Assembly: GCA_003517965.1 (NCBI GenBank)
Contig: DOZO01000045.1
Span: forward strand, 112,859 to 126,549
Direction of reading: 5' to 3'
Source: Desulfobulbaceae bacterium
Lineage (GTDB): Bacteria; Desulfobacterota; Desulfobulbia; Desulfobulbales; Desulfurivibrionaceae
DNA length: 13,691 nt
Shown here: piece by piece, positions 13,429 through 13,691 of the stretch
Position numbering within the stretch: position 1 is the first letter of the stretch
How the letters are laid out: every line of letters starts with the position of its first letter
Program-made: the position numbers and the translations under genes
The notes under the pieces: generated by a model
Seen by the model: only the letters and a program-made list of their open reading frames with translations
What the model was told of the DNA's origin: nothing
Databases searched by the model: none

Positions 13429-13691
13429 CCAGCCCTGCCGCCGAGAATAACCACTTCACCCACCAAATCTTGGTGCGCAAGGGAGATCACGGGCACCAGA
13501 CATCCATCCCCCCGCTGTTCGCGCAGGCTTTTCAGAACACCAGCCATCGCTTCCTGGGCAAGATGCGGGCGGTTGTTAGTCTCGCTGAGGTGCGACAAAA
13601 CTACATGTTCAAGCCCATCATGGAGGATATCCCGCAAGAAAACAGCGGCTTCGACGTTGGCCAGATGCCCGGTCTTGCCCCGCACTCTCTG
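13425..13691 (-). CDS. MBL-fold metallo-hydrolase (YycJ/WalJ-like), C-terminal part, cut by window edge
   Basis: The visible 88 residues read QRVRGKTGHLANVEAAVFL onward and include LEHVVLSHLSETNNRP and VISLAHQDLVGEVV. The pattern R-x-GHL-N-x-A-A followed by VVLSHLS-x-NN is typical of the C-terminal part of YycJ-type MBL-fold proteins. The His of the SHLSE segment is the usual late metal ligand of the fold. The metal-binding HxHxDH motif would be upstream, outside the window. These are cytoplasmic phosphodiesterase- or nuclease-like enzymes of poorly defined role. A GTG codon near the window edge should not be taken as the start, because the reading frame stays open to the edge. The stop overlaps the cbiR start (ATGA), so the two genes form an operon. 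Confidence 0.82.
   Translation of the reverse strand, partial: QRVRGKTGHLANVEAAVFLRDILHDGLEHVVLSHLSETNNRPHLAQEAMAGVLKSLREQRGDGCLVPVISLAHQDLVGEVVILGGRAG

Overview
The window looks like chromosome of a motile sulfate-reducing member of the Desulfobacterota, most likely a Desulfobulbales-type organism. The main evidence is a dissimilatory-type, zinc-motif sulfate adenylyltransferase (Sat) next to a late flagellar gene cluster. A Bacillus FadR-like TetR regulator and a CbiR-type cobamide enzyme fit the same picture. The taxonomy is inferred from protein families, not from a database match. Almost every gene is on the minus strand; only the TetR regulator is on the plus strand.

Layout in window order: 5' part of purD (minus, cut by the left edge); a leader/promoter region with a strong sigma70-type promoter and a probable operator for the tetR-type gene (plus); a convergent gap with palindromic repeat copy 1; greA (minus); a terminator and a 16-bp palindrome; a very large TPR/outer-membrane beta-barrel protein gene (minus) 21 bp behind aroB (minus); a 252-bp fold-back, MITE-like element; a strong terminator and then sat (minus) with a near-consensus promoter; a nested palindrome that probably separates sat from the flagellar genes; repeat copy 2; flaG; a FliT/FlgN-like gene; repeat copy 3; fliS; fliD; cbiR; and the 3' part of an MBL-fold hydrolase gene cut by the right edge.

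Transcription on the minus strand runs from right to left as four or more units: [MBL hydrolase - cbiR] (ATGA overlap), [fliD - fliS - fliT-like - flaG] (filament cap, export chaperones and FlaG, with a possible sigma28 -10 upstream of fliD), [sat] (own promoter and own terminator), [aroB - TPR/barrel protein] (ended by a terminator), and [greA]. The genes are ordinary core functions (purine, aromatic amino acid, sulfate activation, flagellum, transcription elongation). The least explained parts are the repeats and the TPR/barrel protein.

Two kinds of non-coding repeated structure stand out. The first is a family of three roughly 60-bp imperfect palindromes lying at the 3' ends of greA, flaG and fliS, where the flaG and fliS TAG stop codons fall inside the conserved repeat edge. 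The second is a single 252-bp element between aroB and sat, with 29-bp terminal inverted repeats and two further layers of inverted repeat inside. I saw no complete transposase, CRISPR array, tRNA or rRNA.
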